A stretch of DNA of 16,977 bases from BMS3ABIN03 sp964418885 (GTDB lineage: Bacteria; Bacteroidota; Ignavibacteria; Ignavibacteriales; Ignavibacteriaceae), in assembly GCA_964418885.1 (NCBI GenBank), contig CAYQNW010000079.1:1-16977 (forward strand), given 5' to 3'. The position numbers were made by a program, and so were the translations under genes. Positions 7,770 through 15,760 of this stretch are shown here, in pieces. A model generated the notes under the pieces. The model was given only the letters and a program-made list of their open reading frames with translations. It had not been told where the DNA came from and searched no databases. Position 1 is the stretch's first letter; each line of letters begins with the position of its first letter.

Positions 7770-8255
7770 TCAGCTAAGATGTTTAACCCAATTAATCATA
7801 TTGGCCGGCATTTGTACGGCGACAACTTTGCCCCGTGCGGTGACCTCTCCTTCTGCTGAAACTGTTATTTCAGAAATAACTTTTTTCCCTTTCAGTTCTA
7901 AAATCCTTCCTCTCAATTCAAGTTCAACGCCAAGAGGAGTCGGTTTCAAATAATCAACTTGTAGTGAAGCAGTAACAAAACGGAATGGAGGCATTGTATC
8001 AAACTCTCTTCCCACTGCTCTGTACGCGGCTAAAGCAGCAGTTCCGGTTCCGTGGCAATCAATTAGCGATGCAATTAATCCACCGTAAACATATCCGGGA
8101 ATTGCTGTGTGATATTCTTTCGGTGTAAACCTGGTTACAGTTTCATCACCATCCCAAAAGGTTTTTATCTGATGTCCGTGCTCATTTAGTTTTCCGCATC
8201 CATAGCAATGAGCTACGTCATCGGGATAGTAATCTTGTATTGCTTTTTGTTTCAT
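7770..8255 (-). CDS. PaaI-type hotdog-fold thioesterase
   Basis: A 161-residue hotdog protein. An N-terminal CxxC stretch (HCYGCGKLNEHG, 16-27) is typical of 4HBT/PaaI relatives with a Cys-rich N-terminal arm. The core hot-dog helix segment is GYVYGGLIASLIDCHGTGTA, followed by the strand FVTASLQVDYLKPTPLG. The family hydrolyses acyl-CoA thioesters. The substrate is unknown. It is separated by one base from the exporter and by six from the NifX-like gene, so coupled translation is likely. Its place in a metal-related operon is unexplained. It may act with the dienoyl-CoA-reductase-like enzyme encoded first in the operon. Confidence 0.85.
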   Translation of the reverse strand: MKQKAIQDYYPDDVAHCYGCGKLNEHGHQIKTFWDGDETVTRFTPKEYHTAIPGYVYGGLIASLIDCHGTGTAALAAYRAVGREFDTMPPFRFVTASLQVDYLKPTPLGVELELRGRILELKGKKVISEITVSAEGEVTARGKVVAVQMPANMINWVKHLS

Positions 8256-8261
8256 TATGTT

Positions 8262-8642
8262 TTACCCATGTCTATGTCTATGAGAATGATGTCCATGTTC
8301 TATGCTTTTTTTTACTGTTGGTTCAGACAGTTGCAACAATTCACCTTTAATAAAGTTCTCAATTGCTTCTCTAACCAAAATTTTTCTGCCAAGATATATT
8401 TTACTTTTAGGTGTGCTCATAATTTCAAATGCATGGGGACCAATATTACCAACAATAAATGCTTCAACGCCTTTATCTAAAAAGACACGAAGATTATCAT
8501 GGTTATGCCCCTCATCTATGTTTTTAATTGCTTCAAATGATTTTTTCTCAGTGTCGAAAAGGATAAAATAATTTGCGTGACCAAACCTTTTTGCAATTGG
8601 ACTTTCCAAATTATTTCCATCTGAACCAAGTAATATTAACAT
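8262..8642 (-). CDS. Dinitrogenase FeMo-cofactor domain (NifX/NafY-like) protein with His-rich tail
   Basis: A 126-residue protein with the small FeMo-co-binding domain fold: LILLGSDGNNLESPIAKRFGHANYF at the start (strand, loop, 'FGHA' motif at 20-23), then FLDKGVEAFIVGNIGPHAFE (54-73). The end carries a histidine tail EHGHHSHRHRHG (115-126; His 116, 118, 119, 121, 123, 125), suited to nickel, zinc or iron binding. The family includes NifX, NifY and the C-terminal part of NifB, and also many stand-alone proteins in non-diazotrophs that are thought to carry Mo/Fe or other metal clusters. No nif genes are seen in this window. It is the second gene of the run, 18 bp after the flavoenzyme. Confidence 0.85.
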   Translation of the reverse strand: MLILLGSDGNNLESPIAKRFGHANYFILFDTEKKSFEAIKNIDEGHNHDNLRVFLDKGVEAFIVGNIGPHAFEIMSTPKSKIYLGRKILVREAIENFIKGELLQLSEPTVKKSIEHGHHSHRHRHG

Positions 8643-8660
8643 TATTGAATCTCTATTTAT

Positions 8661-10532
8661 TTATAATTCTTTACATGTAAAATATGCGTCTTGAATAGCT
8701 GAGACAACATCGCCAACATTGTCTGCATCCCCAACTGTATAAATAGAAATTTGATCTTCTAATTTACTTAACAATTCTTTTTCGGAATGCATACCAGCTG
8801 CAAAAACATAAACATCTATGTCTTCTATTCTAATTTCCTGTTCTTCATTTTGTTTTTGTAAGATAGCGGCAGAACCTTCTACCCGAACGATTTTAGTATT
8901 TGTGTAAACCGGTACGCCATTCTTTTGCAGCTTCATTAAATTAAGCTTTCGCGATACCATTTCCATATCACGACCTATATCCTCTAATAATTCAACAATC
9001 GTAACTTTATTACCGTGATCAGTTAATGTATTTGCTATCTCAATACCAATTAGACCACCGCCAATTATAAGTACTTTTTTGTTTTGGGGAACATTTGTTT
9101 CGTACAAAATTTCCGCCCATTTGTATTCTTTAAGACCATCAATCTGGGGAATGAATGGCTTTGATCCTGTGGCTAAAATTACTCCATTGTATTTTCCAAT
9201 CAGATCCTCTGCCTTTGCTTCTTTCTTGATAACAGGAATGTCTGCTACCTCGTGTTTGAAATAATCGATTTGCTTCTGCAATGACCCTTTCCCAGAAGGA
9301 AGTGGGGCTAAATTGAATTGACCACCCAGTTCATCTTTTTCAAATAATGTCACTTTATGTCCACGTTGCTGTAATGTAATCGCAGCTTCCATTCCTGCCA
9401 TTCCTCCACCGACAACAGCATAATTTTTTGTTTCATCTGCGCGAACAAGTAGTTCAAGTTCTCTTCCAACTTCGGGATTTATTTCACACTGCAAACCTTT
9501 GCCAATTTTTATTCTACCCAGACAGCCTGTTAAACATGAACTGCACGGACGAATTCTTCCTTCTACTAGTTGTAAATATTTACCCACAAAATCGGGATCA
9601 GCAATTAATGCTCTGCCGATTGCAATAAAGTCTGCTTTTTGATCATTAAAAATTGTTGCGATATCGGCCGGTTCTGTAACTTGTCCAACTCCAATTACCG
9701 GCAGTGAACTATTTTCTTTTATTCTTTTTGCTAATTGCCATGTAACACCCTTAGGAATAAATTGATGTTGATAATACCAAGCGGCACTTTCACAAACATT
9801 ACCGGAAGTAACATGAATGGCAGCAGCATTTTCGTTTTCAAGAAGTTTTACTATTTGAATAGAGTCTTCAATTGTTAAACCGCCGGTGAATTTTTCGTCT
9901 CCGCTGATTCTAATGATAACAGGCAATTGAACTTCCGATTTTATTCCTTGAAGAATTTCTGTTCCGAAACGGAGACGGTTTTCTAAACTCCCTCCATATT
10001 TATCATTCCGTTTATTAGTTAACGGAGATAAAAATTGAGCAATTAAATAACCTAAACCAAATTGCAATTCGATTAAATCATATCCGGCTTTATTTGCTCT
10101 TATTGCAGCATCGATGTACTGTTGCTGAACGGTTTTTATTTCATCATGGGAAAGAGCTACTGGTTTTTGACCGCCGTTCGGACATTGAATATCCGAAGCT
10201 GAGAAATAAATATTACCGGTTAATTTGGGATTTGCCATTCTTCCCGGATGATTTATATGGGCTACTGCTTTTGCTCCGTTTTGGTGAACGGTTTCAACTA
10301 ATCGTTTGTGTCCTTCAATTTTATCATCGTTATCAATTCCGATTTGAGTCGGAAGTTCGCGGACTTTCTTATCGATATAGAATGGTTCAAAAATTACTGC
10401 GGCAACGTGCTTAGAACGTTTATCCCAAAATGCAAGATGTCTTGCGGATATATTTCCTTCTGAATCACCATACCCAGTTTTTACAGCGCTCATAAAAAAG
10501 CTATTGCGAAGTGTTACAATCCCAAGCTTCAT
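8661..10532 (-). CDS. Fe-S flavoenzyme, NADH:flavin oxidoreductase / 2,4-dienoyl-CoA reductase-like
   Basis: A 623-residue three-part enzyme. Residues 1-325 form an old-yellow-enzyme TIM barrel (FMN), with HINHPGRMA (92-100), the family-like GYLIAQFLSPLTNKRND (161-177) and KYGGSLENR (178-186). A [4Fe-4S] motif follows at Cys330, 333, 337 and 349 (C-x2-C-x3-C-x11-C). FAD and NAD(P)H Rossmann parts start at GGGMAGMEAA (375-384) and IIGGGLIGIEIA (about 490). It would reduce a C=C or other activated double bond with NAD(P)H. The exact substrate is unknown. In many relatives the helix reads HGYL, here LGYL, while the Tyr corresponding to FadH Tyr166 is retained (Y162). It opens the five-gene run and follows a TonB receptor gene by 95 bp without a visible terminator. 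Confidence 0.92.
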   Translation of the reverse strand: MKLGIVTLRNSFFMSAVKTGYGDSEGNISARHLAFWDKRSKHVAAVIFEPFYIDKKVRELPTQIGIDNDDKIEGHKRLVETVHQNGAKAVAHINHPGRMANPKLTGNIYFSASDIQCPNGGQKPVALSHDEIKTVQQQYIDAAIRANKAGYDLIELQFGLGYLIAQFLSPLTNKRNDKYGGSLENRLRFGTEILQGIKSEVQLPVIIRISGDEKFTGGLTIEDSIQIVKLLENENAAAIHVTSGNVCESAAWYYQHQFIPKGVTWQLAKRIKENSSLPVIGVGQVTEPADIATIFNDQKADFIAIGRALIADPDFVGKYLQLVEGRIRPCSSCLTGCLGRIKIGKGLQCEINPEVGRELELLVRADETKNYAVVGGGMAGMEAAITLQQRGHKVTLFEKDELGGQFNLAPLPSGKGSLQKQIDYFKHEVADIPVIKKEAKAEDLIGKYNGVILATGSKPFIPQIDGLKEYKWAEILYETNVPQNKKVLIIGGGLIGIEIANTLTDHGNKVTIVELLEDIGRDMEMVSRKLNLMKLQKNGVPVYTNTKIVRVEGSAAILQKQNEEQEIRIEDIDVYVFAAGMHSEKELLSKLEDQISIYTVGDADNVGDVVSAIQDAYFTCKEL

Positions 10533-10627
10533 ATAAAAACTCTATTTTACTATTAAATATGATGTGTAGCATCTAATATCGGTTCCTTTGCATCAACACG
10601 CAGTTGTTATAGAAATTATCCTTTGAT

Positions 10628-12898
10628 TCAGTTAAATGTCTTTATTCCAAAAAAAAGTGTTCGGGATCTTGACGGACCGTAAATGTATCCGGCATCTCTA
10701 AAAATTCCTTTATCAAAATCTTTTTGATAACTGTTGAAAATGTTTTGAATCCCTGTGAAGAATTGAATACCCAGCTTATCTGGAAGTAAAAAAGTATAAG
10801 TCATTTTAGTATTAAGCTCAAAAAAGTCTTCACTTTTTTCCAGAACATCGTATGGAATATATCCAGCATAATGATGTATATACATACTGCCGGTATAAAC
10901 ACCGGAGAAAGAAATAGCCAGTTTCGTTGCCGGTTTTACATACAAAGTAAAATACCCGTATCTATCCGGAGTACGCGACATTTGTCTTGTTGGCAAAAGA
11001 GTTGCATCATCCGACCATTGCTGGGGTTGAATATACAAGCTTCTTTGGACGGTAAATCCAAATTGCAAGCTAATTTGTTCAATAGGAACAAATTTTACTT
11101 CGAAGTTAAAACCATAAACCTCGGCACCGGAGCCGTTTTGTCGTTCAACTATTTTATTTCCTTGAGAATCAATTCCCACCTCATTTAAAACAAAAACATC
11201 TTTAAGCTTTGTGTAGAAAGCTTCAAGTAAAATATTTGATTGCATTTTTCCAAATGAAGGGTATAAATCCAATGATGCACTAAAGGTATTAGAATTTTCC
11301 GTTCTTAAACCGTCTGCCAATCGTATTAGAATTACTTCCCCCCCAACTGCCGTAATGTGTAAATCTTCATCAAATGATTGCGGCGCCCGATAACCTTTAG
11401 CGTATATAACTCTGGTTTGAATTTCCTCTGTAAATCTGTATAAAAGGGTTGTGCGCGGGCTTATTATGATATTATCAATTAAATTATGTTTATCTAAACG
11501 AGCACCAACCAGATATTTTAGTTTATTCCAATTCCATTCACTTTGCAGGTAGAGTCCGGCAATTTGAATCCTCTGGTCAATTTCTCTATTGTACCCCGGC
11601 ATTTTATCATTAAGGTTATTCGATTGATATTCAACTCCCGTTGTTAAAATAGCAGGCGAAAAAATCAACCGTTCAAAATTATGACTGTATTGAATACCGG
11701 ATGCAAAAGTAAAATCGGTTGTTGAACCATATGCATTAGGATCTTGTTGCGCCCCGTAATAACTTTTTCTTTCTATATTCTGTAATGAAAAATATGTGTT
11801 AAAAGTAGAACTATTTGTTATGTAAGAATAATCTACGTTAGCGCTATTAATAAGATGTTGAATTTGTTCGGTAATATCGCTTTCGTGGGGCTGTAAATCG
11901 AATTTGTTTCCGCCTCTTCTAAACTCAAGCATCGTATGGTATTCAATATTAATTTTACTTTGTGTTGAAGGCTTGTAAAAAGATTTAAATCCTAACATGT
12001 GGTTATCGATTTTCCCGAGTTCCGAAAAGCCATCGCCATTCGCATCATACTGCATTCTTTTTCGGAAAGTGCCAAAAACAAATATGCCGGTGTTGTAATC
12101 ATCGCTAATTAATGAGGCGTTTAATGTTGTGGTTTGATCAGGTATTCTGGAATCTATAAAGGATAAGTTGCTTGCAATCTGGAATGAATTTTTCAAAGGG
12201 ACTTTTGTTAAGATGTTGATTGTACCTCCTATTGCATTTGAACCATATAATGCTGAACCGCCCCCCCTGACTACTTCTACTCTGTCAATCATATTTGCCG
12301 GAATTTGTTCGATGCCGTAAACGCTGAAGAGTGCGCTGAAAATGGGTCTACCGTCAATCAGTATTTGTGAATACGGTCCTTCTAATCCATTTATACGCAC
12401 CTGTTGAAAACCGCAGTTTTGACAGTTAGTTTCAAGTCTTAATCCGGGTATAAAAGACAGACCATCTGCCAGGTTTAGTGAGTTCGTTAATTCGAATGTT
12501 TTTGAACCCAATACATTAACAACAATTGATGCTTCCTTTCTATTTTCTTCCTGTCGGCTTGCACTTACTACTACATTTTCGGTTTGGATTAAATCTTCCT
12601 CCAGATCAAAATTTATTTTAGAAATATGATGCCCTCTTAAATTGACTACAACTTCCTGGGATTTATATCCTATGTATGATGCTTTTAAAATAAAATTACC
12701 TCTCGGTACATTTGTAAATTGGTAGTAACCATCTTTGTTGGTTACTGCACCCATTGTTGTTCCCTTAAGAATTATGTTTGCTCCTTCCAAGGGTTTATTC
12801 TCTGAAAAGACATATCCTTCTATTTGAGGATTCCGAGGTTGCGATAATAAATTAATAGAGCATATAAAAACGAAAGAATACAAGAAAATTATTTTCAT
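10628..12898 (-). CDS. TonB-dependent receptor with CxxC in plug domain
   Basis: The start is placed at the ATG at 12898, giving signal peptide MKIIFLYSFVFICSINLLSQ. In-frame upstream alternatives are ATG 12910 and TTG 12925. Numbered from 12898 (756 residues), order is: carboxypeptidase-like domain about 26-100 (IEGYVFSENKPLEGAN, GYYQFTNVPRGNF), plug domain about 120-231 (RVEVVRGGGSALYGSNAIGG) and a C-terminal barrel. A CxxC (Cys159, Cys162) sits in the plug in NCQNCGFQQVRINGLEGP, a signature of a receptor type usually near heavy-metal genes. It is preceded by a His-rich membrane protein gene, which supports metal uptake. The ligand (copper or zinc are candidates) is inferred, not shown. Downstream is the Fe-S flavoenzyme operon. 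Confidence 0.93.
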   Translation of the reverse strand: MKIIFLYSFVFICSINLLSQPRNPQIEGYVFSENKPLEGANIILKGTTMGAVTNKDGYYQFTNVPRGNFILKASYIGYKSQEVVVNLRGHHISKINFDLEEDLIQTENVVVSASRQEENRKEASIVVNVLGSKTFELTNSLNLADGLSFIPGLRLETNCQNCGFQQVRINGLEGPYSQILIDGRPIFSALFSVYGIEQIPANMIDRVEVVRGGGSALYGSNAIGGTINILTKVPLKNSFQIASNLSFIDSRIPDQTTTLNASLISDDYNTGIFVFGTFRKRMQYDANGDGFSELGKIDNHMLGFKSFYKPSTQSKINIEYHTMLEFRRGGNKFDLQPHESDITEQIQHLINSANVDYSYITNSSTFNTYFSLQNIERKSYYGAQQDPNAYGSTTDFTFASGIQYSHNFERLIFSPAILTTGVEYQSNNLNDKMPGYNREIDQRIQIAGLYLQSEWNWNKLKYLVGARLDKHNLIDNIIISPRTTLLYRFTEEIQTRVIYAKGYRAPQSFDEDLHITAVGGEVILIRLADGLRTENSNTFSASLDLYPSFGKMQSNILLEAFYTKLKDVFVLNEVGIDSQGNKIVERQNGSGAEVYGFNFEVKFVPIEQISLQFGFTVQRSLYIQPQQWSDDATLLPTRQMSRTPDRYGYFTLYVKPATKLAISFSGVYTGSMYIHHYAGYIPYDVLEKSEDFFELNTKMTYTFLLPDKLGIQFFTGIQNIFNSYQKDFDKGIFRDAGYIYGPSRSRTLFFGIKTFN

Positions 12899-12959
12899 TA
12901 CTGTTTCCATTGTAAAATTTAACAATGCTTACAAAGTATTTGATAGAACAATTTATCGG

Positions 12960-13391
12960 CTATGAAATAGGCCATTGAGAAAACAGTAAACGCGGAGGTG
13001 CTCGAGATAATTTTATTTTCTTAATGCTTGCTGAATAGGACGTTTTAAATTTGAGGATTAGATGTTCGCAGACTATTGAGAAGAAAAAAAGTATTACAAC
13101 AAAAATAAAGTGTGTTCTTTTTAATAGATGATAGATATTATCCAGTAGAAGAAATTCTTGCTTTGTATGGTGATGGTTTTGCTTTGAATCGGAGTTTTTA
13201 TCGGAAGAATTATATGGATGGGCATGCTCTACTATTCTCCCGTCCGGTAAAATATGTGTATGAATGAAAATGCTATTGTTAACAATAATTGAAAAAACTG
13301 CAATTAGTGTAAGAAGCCAGATCATCTTATAAATTTTCAAAATCATTCTTATTCTGTTGAAATTAATATGAAACAAAGATTTTTTATTCAT
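12960..13391 (-). CDS. Small two-helix membrane protein with His-rich loop
   Basis: A 143-residue protein starting at ATG 13391 (an in-frame TTG at 13400 would add 3 residues). Two hydrophobic helices (about 24-42 and 94-114) flank a hydrophilic loop of about 50 residues. The loop holds HTHILPDGRIVEHAHP (44-59, His 44, 46, 56, 58) and HHH at 73-75, ideal for Zn2+ or Cu+/2+ binding. The C-terminus has RAPP (130-133). The sequence resembles a recurrent Bacteroidota small protein next to metal-linked TonB receptors, from memory and without a search. With the first helix entering the membrane from the cytosol, the loop would be periplasmic. Its stop is 61 bp before the receptor ATG and the same strand suggests one transcript. 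Confidence 0.7.
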   Translation of the reverse strand: MNKKSLFHINFNRIRMILKIYKMIWLLTLIAVFSIIVNNSIFIHTHILPDGRIVEHAHPYNSSDKNSDSKQNHHHTKQEFLLLDNIYHLLKRTHFIFVVILFFFSIVCEHLILKFKTSYSASIKKIKLSRAPPRLLFSQWPIS

Positions 13392-13396
13392 TTTAG

Positions 13397-13409
13397 CCAA
13401 CTTGGTTGG
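13397..13409. repeat. Short inverted repeat upstream of His-rich gene
   Basis: CCAAC-TTG-GTTGG lies 6 bp upstream of the ATG at 13391, in the presumed leader. It is a candidate operator or simple chance pairing. Confidence 0.3.
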
Positions 13410-13453
13410 AAAAAACTAAAGCCGGATTTTTCAATGGCTCTCATATTTCTCCT

Positions 13454-13705
13454 TTAACCTTTGCTTAACAATTCTTTCTTCTTTAGCAATTCTTCCTTTG
13501 TTTCCCGACAAGCCGGATTTACAACTATTGCCTCTTCAATCGGGCATACAGAACTACAGTTGGGTTCATCATAATACCCGATGCATTCAGTACATAAGTC
13601 CGGATTTATTTCATAAACAGCATCACCGGCAGTTATTGCATTATTTGGGCATTCAGATTCGCAGGCACCGCAAATAATACATTCATTTGTTATCATTAGT
13701 GCCAT
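13454..13705 (-). CDS. 2[4Fe-4S] ferredoxin (YfhL-type dicluster)
   Basis: An 83-residue ferredoxin with two cluster motifs: CIICGACESECP (9-20; Cys 9, 12, 15, 19) and CTECIGYYDEPNCSSVCP (Cys 38, 41, 50, 54). The longer gap between the second and third Cys of the second motif is typical of the YfhL/alvin-type ferredoxins with an insertion. It transfers electrons at low potential. The C-terminus is a charged Lys/Glu helix. A very good Shine-Dalgarno (AGGAGGT) precedes it. It is the last gene of its run, 91 bp after the methyltransferase, so an own promoter is possible. Confidence 0.93.
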   Translation of the reverse strand: MALMITNECIICGACESECPNNAITAGDAVYEINPDLCTECIGYYDEPNCSSVCPIEEAIVVNPACRETKEELLKKKELLSKG

Positions 13706-13711
13706 TTTAAT

Positions 13712-13718
13712 ACCTCCT
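13712..13718 (-). promoter_or_regulatory. Ribosome-binding site AGGAGGT for the ferredoxin
   Basis: AGGAGGT lies 6 nt upstream of the ATG at 13705. It is the strongest translation signal in the window and suggests the ferredoxin is made in larger amounts than its operon neighbours. Confidence 0.75.
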
Positions 13719-13796
13719 TATTAATCTTAACATTTTTACCAAAACGATATTTAAAAACATTTATTGCCTTTATATAAGTTCAATTATATGGAGTTT

Positions 13797-14435
13797 CTAC
13801 TCAACCACTTTAGTTGCATTTATTACAACAAATCCTCCTTCACCACAACCTTCTTTGGACAGTTGAAGGTTACGAATATTTGGCAATTCACCAAATACGG
13901 TTTGAACTATTTCAATATTTTTAAATCTGTTTTCTTCCAATAATTTTTTCACTTCTTCAACAGAATAGAAAGTAGCATAACGATAGAACTTGTTCTCATC
14001 TTTTATTTTTTCATAAGTTTCACCGAGTGAACTATCTTTATCAACAAGACCTATAATAAAAATTCCGCCAGACTTTAATATTCTTTTCACTTCCTGAAAT
14101 GCTTTCTTCACATCATCAACGAAACAAATTGTTGTTACCATCAAGGCAAAATCATAAGATTCATCTGCCAGAGGTAATTCTTCAGCTATTCCATCGTATA
14201 CTTCAAGCCCTTTATGTAATGCAAAATGACGCATAACACAAGATGGCTCTACGCCTTCTCTGATTCCAAATGGAAGTGCAAATCTTCCCGTTCCGATTCC
14301 GATTTCAATCCCTTTTTTGCCTTTGGGAATAAATTGTTTTACTGCTTCAATTTCAGATTCATAAACAAAATGATTCTCTTGAAACCACTTCTCATATTCG
14401 TCTAAGTATTTGTTAAAAGGTTCAGTTCTCGCCAT
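13797..14435 (-). CDS. Class I SAM-dependent methyltransferase
   Basis: A 212-residue methyltransferase with motif I GIEIGIGTGRFA (42-53), an acidic post-I position (GVEPS, 61-65), AEELPLADESYDFALM (84-99) and the later strand region GGIFIIGLVDKDSS (123-136), as in the UbiE/Methyltransf_11 fold. The substrate is unknown. This sequence type is, in my recollection, often encoded in anaerobes close to NifX-domain and Mrp-type ATPase genes, and a NifX-like gene is in this window. It lies 18 bp after the MBL hydrolase gene on the same strand. Confidence 0.88.
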   Translation of the reverse strand: MARTEPFNKYLDEYEKWFQENHFVYESEIEAVKQFIPKGKKGIEIGIGTGRFALPFGIREGVEPSCVMRHFALHKGLEVYDGIAEELPLADESYDFALMVTTICFVDDVKKAFQEVKRILKSGGIFIIGLVDKDSSLGETYEKIKDENKFYRYATFYSVEEVKKLLEENRFKNIEIVQTVFGELPNIRNLQLSKEGCGEGGFVVINATKVVE

Positions 14436-14453
14436 CTTTTTTATGTGCTTTTA

Positions 14454-15281
14454 TTATTTAATTCGTATAACCGCACCCACCCCGATTTCAATGTAATTGC
14501 AACCATAGACTTCATTAAACATATTACGTGCGTTGTCCCCCGAACAATGAGAAGGTGCAACAGTACGTATCTCCATTTTAAGTATTGTATTTATTGTGCT
14601 GCTTATTTCATCTTCCGTCTGCCGGTGCAGGTGAAATCCTCCCATAGCAAGGTAAATCAATTCATCAGGGAAAGAACTCCTCGCTTTTTCCAGAATGTTA
14701 ATAATTCCCGGATGAGCACAGCCGGTAATAACAACAATGCCTTTTGGTGTTCGGATTGCTAGTGCCTGTTCGGGAATAACACCTCCGAATTCACCAAGCG
14801 AAAAAATGTTTGTTTGTAATTCTTGAAACGAAGAAACTGGCACCGGTATTGCCCCGGATTTTTTTATCTGCTCAATCAGTTGAATGGGAAATGATTGCGG
14901 AAAGTAGACTGTTACATTGGGATTATTATTTAAAAACTCTCTTAATCCTCCGGTATGATCGTGATGAAAATGAGATAAGAAAACAAAATCTATACTTTGA
15001 GGATTAATATTTAGTTTTGCCATATTGCTCAATAAAATATTTCCGTTATCACCCGTGTCGAATAACAGCCTTGTTTTTCCAACCTCGACCAGACAAGCAA
15101 ATCCCCAATCGGTTTGCAAACCTTTCAGAAAAGGATTGTTATCATATACAACCGTGATGCTTACAGTTTCAACTTTGTCGTTATTTCCATTTTTTATTTG
15201 TGGCATCGATAATTCACCTATAAAAAATATTTGTAGTAGTAGAAGTAATATGACCTTCTGAAATTTTAAAACGGTCTTCAT
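14454..15281 (-). CDS. MBL-fold metallo-hydrolase with N-terminal hydrophobic segment
   Basis: A 275-residue metallo-beta-lactamase-fold protein. Metal ligands visible: HFHHDH (104-109: H104, H106, D108, H109), His190 in TGCAHPG, His217 in GGFHL and His245 in PSHCSGD. The layout matches the family annotated as dihydropterin-ribofuranosyl-aminobenzene-phosphate synthase-like MBL proteins (MptA/RFA-P relatives), a label that says little about function in bacteria. Unlike typical cytosolic members, it begins with about 11 basic and hydrophobic residues followed by LLLLLQIFFIG (12-22), compatible with a signal peptide or anchor. It follows the deformylase by 2 bp and precedes the methyltransferase by 18 bp. 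Confidence 0.85.
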   Translation of the reverse strand: MKTVLKFQKVILLLLLQIFFIGELSMPQIKNGNNDKVETVSITVVYDNNPFLKGLQTDWGFACLVEVGKTRLLFDTGDNGNILLSNMAKLNINPQSIDFVFLSHFHHDHTGGLREFLNNNPNVTVYFPQSFPIQLIEQIKKSGAIPVPVSSFQELQTNIFSLGEFGGVIPEQALAIRTPKGIVVITGCAHPGIINILEKARSSFPDELIYLAMGGFHLHRQTEDEISSTINTILKMEIRTVAPSHCSGDNARNMFNEVYGCNYIEIGVGAVIRIK

Positions 15282-15283
15282 TT

Positions 15284-15760
15284 TTAAATTTTTAATTTGC
15301 TTATCACGTTTAATCTTTCCGATAAAGCTGCATAATCAATAATTAATACTCCATTTAAATGATCAATCTCATGTTGAATAACTCGTGCCTTAAGACCATC
15401 TAACTCAGATTCTTTCTCTTTTTCATTTTTATCTAAATAACGGACAAAGACAGATTGCTGTCTTTTAACATTAACCACAGTGTCAGGTAAGCTTAAACAA
15501 CCTTCTTCCATATAATCTTCACCAAATCCTGTGAGTATCTCAGGATTTATCATTGAGATTAAACCTTCTCCGATATCCGCAATTATAACTCTCTCCAAAG
15601 TTCCTACCTGCGATGCCGCCAATCCTATACCCTTATGGCTATACATAATTTTCGACATCTTTTTAATCAAATGGAGGATTATATCATTGACCTTTATTAC
15701 AGGCGATGCAATTTTTCTTAGCTCTGGATCGGGATAAAGTTTTAATTCATATTTCTTCAA
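15284..15760 (-). CDS. def: Peptide deformylase
   Basis: A 158-residue peptide deformylase removing formyl from nascent N-terminal Met. All signatures are present: motif 1 GIGLAASQVG (44-53), motif 2 EGCLSLP (86-92; Cys88 is a metal ligand) and motif 3 QHEIDHLNG (129-137; His130, His134 metal ligands, Glu131 the general base). Translation begins at TTG 15760, whose TTGA overlaps the TGA stop of the preceding decarboxylase-like gene by 4 bases. No in-frame ATG would keep the N-terminal YPDPELR region. An AGAGG lies 8 nt upstream. Overlap implies coupled translation with the upstream gene. It may be a second, accessory deformylase since deformylases normally sit near fmt. Confidence 0.95.
   Translation of the reverse strand: MKKYELKLYPDPELRKIASPVIKVNDIILHLIKKMSKIMYSHKGIGLAASQVGTLERVIIADIGEGLISMINPEILTGFGEDYMEEGCLSLPDTVVNVKRQQSVFVRYLDKNEKEKESELDGLKARVIQHEIDHLNGVLIIDYAALSERLNVISKLKI

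Noticed and set aside
10533..10627. Sigma-54 -24/-12 promoter for the flavoenzyme operon
   Set aside because: No TGGCAC-N5-TTGC(A/T) match on the required strand was found in this gap or in other intergenic spaces I checked by eye.
13397..13409. Terminator for the ferredoxin operon
   Set aside because: The stem is only 5 bp, and on the - strand the T-run lies before the hairpin, not after it.
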